DNA from: Bacteroidales bacterium
GTDB taxonomy: Bacteria; Bacteroidota; Bacteroidia; Bacteroidales; P3
Reading direction: 5' to 3'
NCBI GenBank assembly: GCA_023227645.1
Contig: JALNVJ010000056.1
Coordinates: forward strand, 1-8,921
Length of the DNA stretch: 8,921 bases
Shown here: positions 1 through 6,662 of the stretch, in pieces
Layout of the letters: every line of letters begins with the position of its first letter
How positions within the stretch are numbered: position 1 is the first letter of the stretch
Program-made: the position numbers and the translations under genes
The notes under the pieces: model-generated
The model's database searches: none
The model's input: the letters and a program-made list of their open reading frames with translations, nothing else
Told to the model about the DNA's origin: nothing

Positions 1-1824
1 CAGTTTTTAGCAAAGAAAGCTAATAGGGTTTATGGTGAGGATAAGATGTCAGATATTGCAATGAGGGTTTGTGCAGATCATATAAGAGCTGTTGCTTTTG
101 CAATTGCAGATGGACAATTACCTTCAAATGCTAAACAAGGATATGTAATTAGACGTATTTTGCGTAGAGCTATTCGATATGGATATACATTCTTAGGTTT
201 TAAAGAACCCTTTATGAATGAAATTATCCCTCTTTTGGTTGAAAAAATGGGTGAACAGTTTCCTGAACTTAAGAGAAATGAAGTATTAATAAGAAAAGTA
301 GTTATTGAAGAGGAGCAATCTTTTTTAAGAACTCTTGCCAATGGAATATTAAAATTTGAAAAATATATTGAAACCTTAGAAGGAAGAATAATTGATGGTG
401 GATTTGCATTTGAACTCTTTGACACTTATGGCTTTCCTATTGATTTAACTGAACTTATGGGTAAGGAGAAGGGCTTGGATATTAATATGCAAGATTTCCA
501 ACAATACCTTCAAAAGCAAAAAGAACGTTCAAGAAATGCTTCTCAAATTGATACTCAAGATTGGGTTGAGGTTAGAGAAGGAGAAAAAACAATATTCTTA
601 GGCTACGATACATTAGAGGCAGATCTTGAAATAATTAGATATAGAAAAGTTAAACAAAAGGATAAGGATTTTTACCAATTAGTTTTTGATAAAACTCCAT
701 TTTATGCTGAACTTGGCGGACAGATAGGTGATAGTGGATATATTCAAAATGATGAAGAAAAACTAAATATTACAACAACTAAGACAGAGAATGGATTAGC
801 TATTCATTTGGTGGATAAATTGCCTAATAATATTTCATCAACATTTATTGGAGTTGTTGATAAAAAAAGAAGAAATATGATTGAGGCTAACCATTCCGCA
901 ACACATCTTCTTCATCACGCTCTTAGAGAGGTTTTGGGTTCACATGTTGAACAAAAAGGCTCAATGGTTGACCAAGATAAACTTCGTTTCGATTTTTCTC
1001 ATTTTGCAAAGATGACAAATGAAGAAATAAAGGAAGTTGAGAGAAGAGTTAATGCTATTATTAGAGAAAACATTGGTGGTAACGACCAAAGAGATATTCC
1101 AATTGATAGGGCAGAAAGTATAGGAGCAATAGCTCTTTTTGGAGAAAAATATGGTGATAAAGTGAGGATAATGCAATTTGGTGATTCAATTGAATTGTGT
1201 GGAGGAACTCATGTTAAGTCAACTGGAAGTATTGGTATGTTTAAGATAGTCTCTGAGAGTGCAATTGCCTCTGGGATAAGAAGAATTGAAGCAATAACAG
1301 GACTTAAGTTTGAGGAATATCTTTACGAATGTACAGATACAATTGAGGAAATGCGATTACTTGTTCAACAACCAAACCTCAAACAAGCCATACAAAAGAT
1401 TCTTCATGAGAATCAAATCTTAAAATCTTCCATAGAAGAATATCAAAAAGAACAGACAGAGACAATATTCAATGAATTGAAAGAAAGAATTGAATTAATT
1501 GACAATACAAATTATATAGAATTAAACCTATCCATTTCAACAGACATAATTAAAGACATTGCATATAGATTTAAGAACTATATGAATGGTAAGAGTTTTG
1601 TTTTTATTGGAGGGAGTAGTTTTGAGAATAAACCAACAATAACAATAATGTTATCCGACAATCTTGTGAAAGAGGGTAAGAATGCAGGCTCTGTGGTTAG
1701 AGAAGCTGCAAAACTCATTCAAGGAGGTGGAGGAGGACAACCTTTCTTTGCAACCGCTGGCGGAAAGAAAACTGAAGGAATTCAGCAAGCCATTATTAAA
1801 GCAAAGGAATTAATTTTCGCATAA
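1..1824 (+). CDS. alaS: Alanyl-tRNA synthetase, 5'-truncated by window edge
   Basis: Charges tRNA-Ala with alanine in the cytoplasm and removes mischarged serine or glycine. The reading frame is open from base 1, so the first in-frame ATG (46) is internal and the true start lies upstream. 607 residues are visible. AlaRS is usually about 870-880 residues, so some 265-270 N-terminal residues, holding most of the aminoacylation core, are missing. Visible parts, in fragment numbering: the end of the catalytic/tRNA-recognition region with ADHIRAV, DGQLPSN and GYVIRRILRRA (about 24-60), the editing domain with its zinc site HSATH (H298, H302) and CGGTH (C400, H404), and the C-terminal C-Ala domain with a glycine-rich GGGGGQP stretch near 575-581. 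The spacing of the zinc ligands matches the family. No frameshift or missing ligand is seen, so truncation is due only to the window. typA follows after 19 nt, suggesting co-transcription. Confidence 0.97.
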   Translation, partial: QFLAKKANRVYGEDKMSDIAMRVCADHIRAVAFAIADGQLPSNAKQGYVIRRILRRAIRYGYTFLGFKEPFMNEIIPLLVEKMGEQFPELKRNEVLIRKVVIEEEQSFLRTLANGILKFEKYIETLEGRIIDGGFAFELFDTYGFPIDLTELMGKEKGLDINMQDFQQYLQKQKERSRNASQIDTQDWVEVREGEKTIFLGYDTLEADLEIIRYRKVKQKDKDFYQLVFDKTPFYAELGGQIGDSGYIQNDEEKLNITTTKTENGLAIHLVDKLPNNISSTFIGVVDKKRRNMIEANHSATHLLHHALREVLGSHVEQKGSMVDQDKLRFDFSHFAKMTNEEIKEVERRVNAIIRENIGGNDQRDIPIDRAESIGAIALFGEKYGDKVRIMQFGDSIELCGGTHVKSTGSIGMFKIVSESAIASGIRRIEAITGLKFEEYLYECTDTIEEMRLLVQQPNLKQAIQKILHENQILKSSIEEYQKEQTETIFNELKERIELIDNTNYIELNLSISTDIIKDIAYRFKNYMNGKSFVFIGGSSFENKPTITIMLSDNLVKEGKNAGSVVREAAKLIQGGGGGQPFFATAGGKKTEGIQQAIIKAKELIFA

Positions 1825-1843
1825 TACACATAATAATTAATAA

Positions 1844-3643
1844 ATGAAAAAAGTTCGTAACATTGCTATTATAGCACACGTTGACCATGGTAAGACAACC
1901 TTAGTAGATAGAATGCTACATCAAGCAAAGCTGTTTCGTGACAATCAAGAACAACAAGATTTAATTCTTGATAGTAACGACTTAGAAAGAGAGAGGGGTA
2001 TAACAATTCTTTCTAAAAACGTATCAATACATTACAAAGATTTTAAGTTTAATATCATAGACACTCCGGGCCATAGTGACTTTGGTGGAGAAGTTGAGAG
2101 AGTTTTAAATATGGCTGATGGAGTACTTCTTTTAGTAGATGCTTTCGAAGGACCAATGCCTCAAACTCGTTTTGTTCTTCAAAAAGCAATTGAATTAAAC
2201 CTTAAGCCAATTGTTGTTGTTAACAAAGTAGATAAACCAAATTGTAATCCTGAGGAAGCTCAAGAAAAGGTATTTGACCTTATGTTTAACCTTGGAGCAA
2301 CTCAAGATCAGTTAGATTTCCCAACCGTTTATGGTTCTTCAAAGGAAGGATGGATGAGTGGAGATTATAAACAACCAGCTGAAGATATATCATATTTATT
2401 AGATCAAATTATAGAATATATTCCAGAACCACAATACGATGAGGGTACAACTCAACTAATGATTTCTTCATTGGATTATTCTTCTTATGTTGGAAGAATT
2501 GCTGTTGGAAGATTATCTCGTGGTACACTTCAAGCAGGAATGGATGTTATGCTATGTAAGGCAAATGGAGAGAATGTTAAATCTAGAGTTAAGGAACTTT
2601 ACACATTTGAAGGCCTAGCAAAAGAAAAAACAAAGAATATTGTTGCTGCAGGAGAAATTTGTGCAGTTTTAGGAATGGATAATTTTGATATTGGGGATTC
2701 AATTTGCGATATTGAAAATCCTGAGCCAATTAAACCAATTAAGGTTGATGAGCCAACAATGAGTATGTTATTTACTATTAATAACTCTCCTTTCTTTGGT
2801 AGAGAAGGTAAGTATGTAACCTCTCGACATCTTAGAGATAGACTTTATGGTGAACTTGAAAAGAATTTAGCTCTTAAAATTAAAGAAACTGAATCACCTG
2901 ATGCACTTATAGTTTATGGAAGGGGAATTCTTCATCTTTCAATCCTTATTGAAACTATGCGTAGAGAAGGATATGAAATGCAATTGGGTCAACCAAAGGT
3001 TATAACTAAAGAAATTGATGGAGTTAGATGTGAACCAGTAGAGCAATTAACAATTGTTGTACCAGAACAATTTGCAGGAAAAGTTATTGAACTAGCTACA
3101 ATGCGTAAGGGAGAAATAATCTCAATTGAATCAAAGGGAGATAGATCTCAAATCGATTTCAATATTCCTTCAAGAGGTATAATTGGTTTGAGGAATAATA
3201 TTCTAACTGTTTCTGAAGGAGAAGCAATTATTGCACATCGTTTAACTGGATACGAACCTTGGAAAGGTGATATTGCAGGAAGAAGAATGGGCTCATTAAT
3301 TGCAAAAGAAACTGGGGCAGCAGTTGAATATTCAATCAATAAACTACAAGATAGGGGACGCTTCTTTGTTGACCCAGGTGAGGAAATATACACTGGAATG
3401 GTAGTTGGAGAGAATGTACGTCCTGATGATATTGTTATTAATATTTCTATTACCAAAAAAATGTCAAATATGAGAGCTTCAGGAAGCGATGATAAAACTT
3501 CAATCGCACCAGCAGTTCATTTTTCATTAGAAGAGTCTATGGAATATATTGGAAATGATGAATACTTAGAAGTAACACCTAAGAGTTTAAGAATTAGAAA
3601 AATTCTACTTAACGAAACAGATAGAAAAAGATCTTCAAAGTAG
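1844..3643 (+). CDS. typA: Ribosome-associated translational GTPase TypA/BipA
   Basis: GTPase of the EF-G/LepA class that binds the 70S ribosome. In other bacteria it supports 50S assembly and growth under cold or other stress. The protein is 599 residues, normal for the family. GTPase motifs are all present: G1 AHVDHGKTT (11-19), G2 in RERGITI (49-55), G3 DTPGH (73-77), G4 NKVD (127-130) and G5 around GSSKEGW (164-170). Downstream are the beta-barrel domain with LDYSSYVGRIAVGR, the EF-G-like domain with FFGREGKYVTSRHL and GRGILHLSILIETMRREG, the IPSRGIIGLR segment, and the TypA-specific C-terminus with LQDRGRFF, NMRASGSDD and EVTPKSLRIRK. These last features separate it from LepA and EF-G. 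The ATG has no Shine-Dalgarno sequence; the leader is almost pure A/T, usual in Bacteroidota. The next gene starts 8 nt after the stop, so the two are probably co-transcribed. Confidence 0.98.
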   Translation: MKKVRNIAIIAHVDHGKTTLVDRMLHQAKLFRDNQEQQDLILDSNDLERERGITILSKNVSIHYKDFKFNIIDTPGHSDFGGEVERVLNMADGVLLLVDAFEGPMPQTRFVLQKAIELNLKPIVVVNKVDKPNCNPEEAQEKVFDLMFNLGATQDQLDFPTVYGSSKEGWMSGDYKQPAEDISYLLDQIIEYIPEPQYDEGTTQLMISSLDYSSYVGRIAVGRLSRGTLQAGMDVMLCKANGENVKSRVKELYTFEGLAKEKTKNIVAAGEICAVLGMDNFDIGDSICDIENPEPIKPIKVDEPTMSMLFTINNSPFFGREGKYVTSRHLRDRLYGELEKNLALKIKETESPDALIVYGRGILHLSILIETMRREGYEMQLGQPKVITKEIDGVRCEPVEQLTIVVPEQFAGKVIELATMRKGEIISIESKGDRSQIDFNIPSRGIIGLRNNILTVSEGEAIIAHRLTGYEPWKGDIAGRRMGSLIAKETGAAVEYSINKLQDRGRFFVDPGEEIYTGMVVGENVRPDDIVINISITKKMSNMRASGSDDKTSIAPAVHFSLEESMEYIGNDEYLEVTPKSLRIRKILLNETDRKRSSK

Positions 3644-3651
3644 ATAAGATT

Positions 3652-4281
3652 ATGAATAATATTGCATATCTTTTTGATTTAGATGGAGTCATAATTGATA
3701 CTGAAAAAGAATATACAAAGATTTGGACAGAAATAGGGGATAAATACATACCTCATGTGAAGAATTTTGCATTTCAAATCAAGGGAAACCATCTTGATAA
3801 TATTTATCAAAATTATTTATCCCACCTTTCTAAAGAAGAATGGGAGGAAATACTTGAATATATTAGGGATTTGGGAAGAAAGATGACATATACTTATATT
3901 GATGGAGCAAAAGAGTTTCTACAAGAACTTAAAGCAAAAAATCATCTAACAGCATTAGTCACAAGTTCGGATAATCATAAACTTGAAGTCTTATATTCCA
4001 AACTTCCAGAGATTAAATCTTTTTTCAATGTAATAGTATCATCTGATGATAATGTTAGGGGGAAGCCAGAGGCAGACCCATACTTGTTGGCAGCCGAAAG
4101 ACTTAATATTGAACCTGAAAAATGTATTGTCTTTGAAGATGCAATTGCAGGGATAGAGTCAGGATTAGCAGCGAGAATGTATGTAATAGCTCTTTCAACA
4201 ACTTATCCTGAAGAACTTTTAAGGAAATATACCTCAAAAGTTATTCCAGACTTCAAAGATTTTTGTCTAAATTGTATTTAA
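3652..4281 (+). CDS. HAD-superfamily hydrolase, beta-phosphoglucomutase-like
   Basis: Soluble HAD enzyme of 209 residues, probably a small-molecule phosphatase or phosphomutase; the substrate cannot be read from sequence. Motif I is FDLDGVIIDTE, with nucleophile D9 and acid/base D11. Motif II is VTSSDN (T104/S105), motif III is GKPEADPY (K138), and motif IV is FEDAIAGIESG (E162, D163). All four motifs are intact, so the enzyme should be active. The helical insert between motif I and motif II (about 20-85) is the C1-type cap of HAD subfamily IA, the group that includes beta-phosphoglucomutase, sugar-phosphate phosphatases and phosphoglycolate phosphatase. The usual AGM after motif IV is ARM here. 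No signal peptide or membrane segment is seen. The gene starts 8 nt after typA and ends just ahead of a strong terminator, so it is the last gene of the alaS-typA transcript. A link to translation is only positional. Confidence 0.9.
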   Translation: MNNIAYLFDLDGVIIDTEKEYTKIWTEIGDKYIPHVKNFAFQIKGNHLDNIYQNYLSHLSKEEWEEILEYIRDLGRKMTYTYIDGAKEFLQELKAKNHLTALVTSSDNHKLEVLYSKLPEIKSFFNVIVSSDDNVRGKPEADPYLLAAERLNIEPEKCIVFEDAIAGIESGLAARMYVIALSTTYPEELLRKYTSKVIPDFKDFCLNCI

Positions 4282-4310
4282 ATTTAAAAGATAAATTCTT
4301 ATAAAACACT

Positions 4311-4375
4311 TGTTTTTTTATGCTACCTTCTTCTTATAATATTGAGGAAGGTGGTATAAGAAAACATTTTTTTTT
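4311..4375 (+). terminator. Strong intrinsic terminator of the alaS-typA-HAD transcript
   Basis: Bases 4311-4333 pair with 4344-4366 without bulges: 23 pairs, four of them G-U (4317/4360, 4322/4355, 4324/4353, 4331/4346), closing a 10-nt A/T loop. A run of nine T (4367-4375) follows at once. The apical part contains ACCTTC/GAAGGT and is the most stable; the base of the stem is A/T-rich. It lies 29 nt after the HAD stop. On the - strand the four G-U pairs become A-C mismatches, and the sequence after the stem has no long T run, so it should work mainly for + strand transcription. Confidence 0.88.
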
Positions 4376-4470
4376 GATACATGAGTGATACTGTTGTGAT
4401 GCGATTACCTACGATTATTTATAATAATTCTCTTTGGATTCAAATTGTAGAATGCAAGATTATTATTAAA
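4376..4470. other. Intergenic remainder between convergent operons
   Basis: This 95-bp stretch lies between the + strand terminator and the stop of the M50B-like gene. It holds a perfect but all-A/T inverted repeat (4414-4419 with 4423-4428), a short direct repeat GATAC (4376-4380 and 4387-4391), and the beginning of a 37-codon open frame starting at 4381. I see no convincing terminator for the - strand operon and no clear promoter. Confidence 0.6.
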
Positions 4471-5139
4471 TTAAAACGAAGAAAGAAAAAATAGATATGA
4501 TTTGTATCCAATAAAGGTTGAAAAACCTAAAAATAGGATAGCCCAAATAAAAGCTGGGGTTTTGGTAGTTTTGGCGATATTTGTTGCATCACCTGCTTTT
4601 TTGGGTGTAGAGACTGAAATATAGACTAAGCTTAGACAGGCCAAAAGATTATCTATTGCTATTAATAGTCCAAAAACCAAAAGTATATGGTTTGAAAAGT
4701 TTAGGATTGTGGTTGGGAGGAGTATTAATGAAAGGTTGATTGAAGCAAATGTAAGAGTCCAAATTATTCCGTAAGTATTTCTTATCCAAAAAATAAGAGC
4801 AAAAACGGAGATTGATAAAAAGAAATAAAAAAAATATTGATTCCAATCTTTTCCTAACGAAATAAAAAGAAGATATGAGAAAAGTGATGAAAAGATATAA
4901 CCAGAGCTTGATACTAAAAAAGTTTTGAATTTTCCCTTAGATTTTGTTGTGCAAGAACCTGATGCATTATCATTTAACTTAATTTCTGTAACTGATCCTC
5001 CCATTAGTATTGCCATTATTGCATGTGATATTTCGTGAATAAGAGTGTTTATTGAACGAAAGGCAATTCCTATATTTTTTATTCTAATAACCATTATTAT
5101 TAGAATAATGGCAATAATTACAAAAGTTTTACTTGGCAT
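4471..5139 (-). CDS. M50B-like membrane zinc metalloprotease
   Basis: Predicted integral membrane protein of 222 residues resembling the Peptidase_M50B family (site-2-protease-like). The zinc motif is HEISH (35-39), inside LIHEISHAIMAILMGGSV; family members typically read HELGHALAALLTGG here. Other family-like features follow in order: a SGSC segment (corresponding to dGSG), SSGY in place of AGY, several hydrophobic segments, and near the C-terminus KKAGDATNIAKTT followed by TPAFIWAILF, matching the family's DA...la..t..p...Wa pattern. The first 18 residues form a hydrophobic segment, so both ends of the catalytic helix are membrane-embedded. The substrate is unknown; M50B-like proteins are poorly characterised. 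I chose the ATG at 5139, not the in-frame ATG at 5190, because it has a Shine-Dalgarno sequence and a hydrophobic N-terminus. It overlaps aroE by 11 nt and is the last gene of the - strand operon. Confidence 0.8.
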   Translation of the reverse strand: MPSKTFVIIAIILIIMVIRIKNIGIAFRSINTLIHEISHAIMAILMGGSVTEIKLNDNASGSCTTKSKGKFKTFLVSSSGYIFSSLFSYLLFISLGKDWNQYFFYFFLSISVFALIFWIRNTYGIIWTLTFASINLSLILLPTTILNFSNHILLVFGLLIAIDNLLACLSLVYISVSTPKKAGDATNIAKTTKTPAFIWAILFLGFSTFIGYKSYLFFLSSF

Positions 5140-5908
5140 TAAAAATCCTCCATGCTTCTTCGGCTTGATAACATAACATATCGAATCCATTAATTATTTT
5201 TGCACCCATAATTTCTGCATTAGCAAGTAATAGGGTTTTTTTTGGATTGTAAATTAAATCAAAGACGGTATGTTGTTTTGTAAGTTGGTTTATATCTATT
5301 TCGGGCATTTGTTTTAAATAGGATTTCATTCCCAGAGGTGTTGTGTTGATTATTAATTTATGGGTTTGAATTATCTTTGGGTCTAAGTTGGAATAGGGCA
5401 TAGATTGATTATCATCTTTCTTTTGACGTGAGATAATTTTATATTCAATATTATGTTTTCTAAGAACAAAACTTACAGCTTTTGAAGCTCCACCACTACC
5501 TAAGATAAGGGCTTTAATATTTTCATTATCAATATTTTCAAACAGAGAAGTTTCAAAGCCAAACACATCAGAATTATATCCTTTAAGTATAATCTTTTTC
5601 TCTTTTCTTTCAATACGAACAATATTTACTGCACCAATTTCTTTGGCTTTATTATCTATTAAATCTAAATAAGGAATGATAGCTTCCTTATAGGGCATTG
5701 TTACATTAAATCCCATAAGATTTTGTAAAGAAGACTCTTTAACATTGTTTGATTTAATAATGGTAATAAAGCTTTCGAGATTTGATATTTCAAAATTCTC
5801 ATACTTAGAATCTATTATTCCTTCTCTAAGAAACTTTTCTTTAAAATAGGTTTCTGAAAAAGAATGTTCTAAGGGATAACCAATTAAACCAAAGAGTTTA
5901 ATTTTCAT
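5129..5908 (-). CDS. aroE: Shikimate dehydrogenase
   Basis: Reduces 3-dehydroshikimate to shikimate with NADPH, the fourth step of the shikimate pathway to chorismate and aromatic amino acids; cytoplasmic. 259 residues, slightly short of the 270-280 common in the family. Substrate-binding motifs: GYPLEHSFSETYF (10-22; S16 and S18 contact shikimate in homologues), GFNVTMPYKE with catalytic K74, GAVN with N95, and GYNSD with D114, the catalytic partner. Ser replaces the usual Thr in NTD, a common variant. The dinucleotide-binding loop is GSGGASKA (137-144), and SR at 160-161 fits NADP preference. Then come NTTPLGM (188-194), VFDLIYNPKKTLLL and GFDMLCYQAEEAW with Q248. All key residues are present. 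The ATG lies 1 nt after the DedA stop, and the 3' end overlaps the M50B-like gene, so translation is probably coupled. Confidence 0.96.
   Translation of the reverse strand: MKIKLFGLIGYPLEHSFSETYFKEKFLREGIIDSKYENFEISNLESFITIIKSNNVKESSLQNLMGFNVTMPYKEAIIPYLDLIDNKAKEIGAVNIVRIERKEKKIILKGYNSDVFGFETSLFENIDNENIKALILGSGGASKAVSFVLRKHNIEYKIISRQKKDDNQSMPYSNLDPKIIQTHKLIINTTPLGMKSYLKQMPEIDINQLTKQHTVFDLIYNPKKTLLLANAEIMGAKIINGFDMLCYQAEEAWRIFNAK
5146..5151 (-). promoter_or_regulatory. Shine-Dalgarno sequence for the M50B-like gene
   Basis: The - strand reads GGAGGA here, with GGAGG placed 7 nt before the ATG at 5139. This supports that start over the upstream ATG at 5190. It is the only strong Shine-Dalgarno match in front of a start in this window. 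It lies inside the 3' end of aroE, where the same bases encode Trp-Arg-Ile of a conserved C-terminal segment, so the match may partly be a coincidence of coding. Confidence 0.55.
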
Positions 5909-5909
5909 C

Positions 5910-6662
5910 TTATGCTATTTCTTTACTTGATTTCTTCTTTTTAATAAATCCACTATAAAATAGGTATAGAATAAAAAGGATTCCTAATCCAAGTAGAATA
6001 TAAGATAGTTCGGAAGTGTATTTTTCAATAATATCTGCTTGTCCATGAGCAATATATCCTAATGTAGCTAAAACAATATTCCACATTCCAGCTCCAAGTG
6101 ATGTGAAAAGTATAAAAGGTAGTAATGGCATTTTTGATAAACCAGCAGGAATGGAAATTAATTGACGAATACCAGGGACTAATCTTCCGACAAATGTTGA
6201 GCTTTTTCCGTGTATAATAAAATAATTTTCGGCTTTTGTCACTTTTTCGCTACTCAATAAACACATCCTTCCAAATCTTGAATCAGCAAATTTATGAATT
6301 ATAGGTCTTCCTAACCAAAGTGAAAGATAATAATTGATTAAAGCTCCAATAATTGCACCAAGGGTTGCAAATACAACAACTAAAACAATATTTATATCGC
6401 TATCTTCTTGACTTGCTTTATAGGCTGCAGGAGGAACAACAATTTCAGAAGGAAATGGAATAAAGGAACTTTCAACTGCCATAAGTAAAGTTATGGTTCC
6501 GTAATTCATATTATCCATATACCAAGAACTAACTTTTTCAATTTTTGAGGGTTTCTCCAATTTATTTATTTTTGTATTTGGATATGAATTAGCAATTGAA
6601 ATAAATGTTGGTAGAAAAATTGCAGCGAAAAATAGGATAGCAATTAGTTTATTCTTTTTCAT
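5910..6662 (-). CDS. DedA-family inner-membrane protein
   Basis: Membrane protein of 250 residues in the DedA/SNARE-associated (VTT-domain) family. Members maintain membrane homeostasis, and some bacterial ones act in recycling the lipid carrier undecaprenyl phosphate or other phospholipids; the exact substrate here is unknown. Motifs: ESSFIPFPSE (64-73; E64 and E73 are typical DedA acidic residues), the Gly-rich helix GAIIGALINYYLSLWLGR (102-119), and FVGRLVPGIRQ (157-167; R160 and R166 are the conserved arginines) followed by AGL. Then come hydrophobic segments and a lysine-rich tail. Before the DedA core are about 45 extra residues with a signal-like hydrophobic stretch (6-24), a feature I associate with Bacteroidota members. 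The start is the ATG at 6662; a TTG directly upstream (6665) is less likely. It overlaps the TPR gene by 14 nt, with no Shine-Dalgarno sequence. Confidence 0.93.
   Translation of the reverse strand: MKKNKLIAILFFAAIFLPTFISIANSYPNTKINKLEKPSKIEKVSSWYMDNMNYGTITLLMAVESSFIPFPSEIVVPPAAYKASQEDSDINIVLVVVFATLGAIIGALINYYLSLWLGRPIIHKFADSRFGRMCLLSSEKVTKAENYFIIHGKSSTFVGRLVPGIRQLISIPAGLSKMPLLPFILFTSLGAGMWNIVLATLGYIAHGQADIIEKYTSELSYILLGLGILFILYLFYSGFIKKKKSSKEIA

Noticed and set aside
78..425. 115-codon open frame on the - strand inside alaS
   Set aside because: It is antisense to a conserved part of AlaRS, its product looks like no known protein, and there is no start signal. It is a by-product of AT-rich coding sequence.
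1617..1624. TAGTTTTG as a Bacteroidota -7 element (TAnnTTTG) driving typA
   Set aside because: It is one six-position match in AT-rich coding sequence over 200 nt from typA. The nearest upstream TTTG has the wrong spacing, about 16 nt.
4333..4360. Alternative CTTATA/TATAAG pairing forming a pseudoknot with ACCTTC/GAAGGT
   Set aside because: The simple 23-pair hairpin uses the same bases, is far longer, and is followed by the T run, so a terminator explains the sequence better.
4414..4428. All-A/T palindrome as terminator or operator
   Set aside because: Six A/T pairs with a 3-nt loop are too weak for a terminator, there is no T run in either direction, and such repeats arise often by chance at this base composition.
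5140..5190. Upstream in-frame ATG (5190) as start of the M50B-like gene
   Set aside because: It would deepen the aroE overlap to 62 nt and add a polar Lys/His/Gly-containing segment before the hydrophobic N-terminus. The ATG at 5139 has a well-placed GGAGG.
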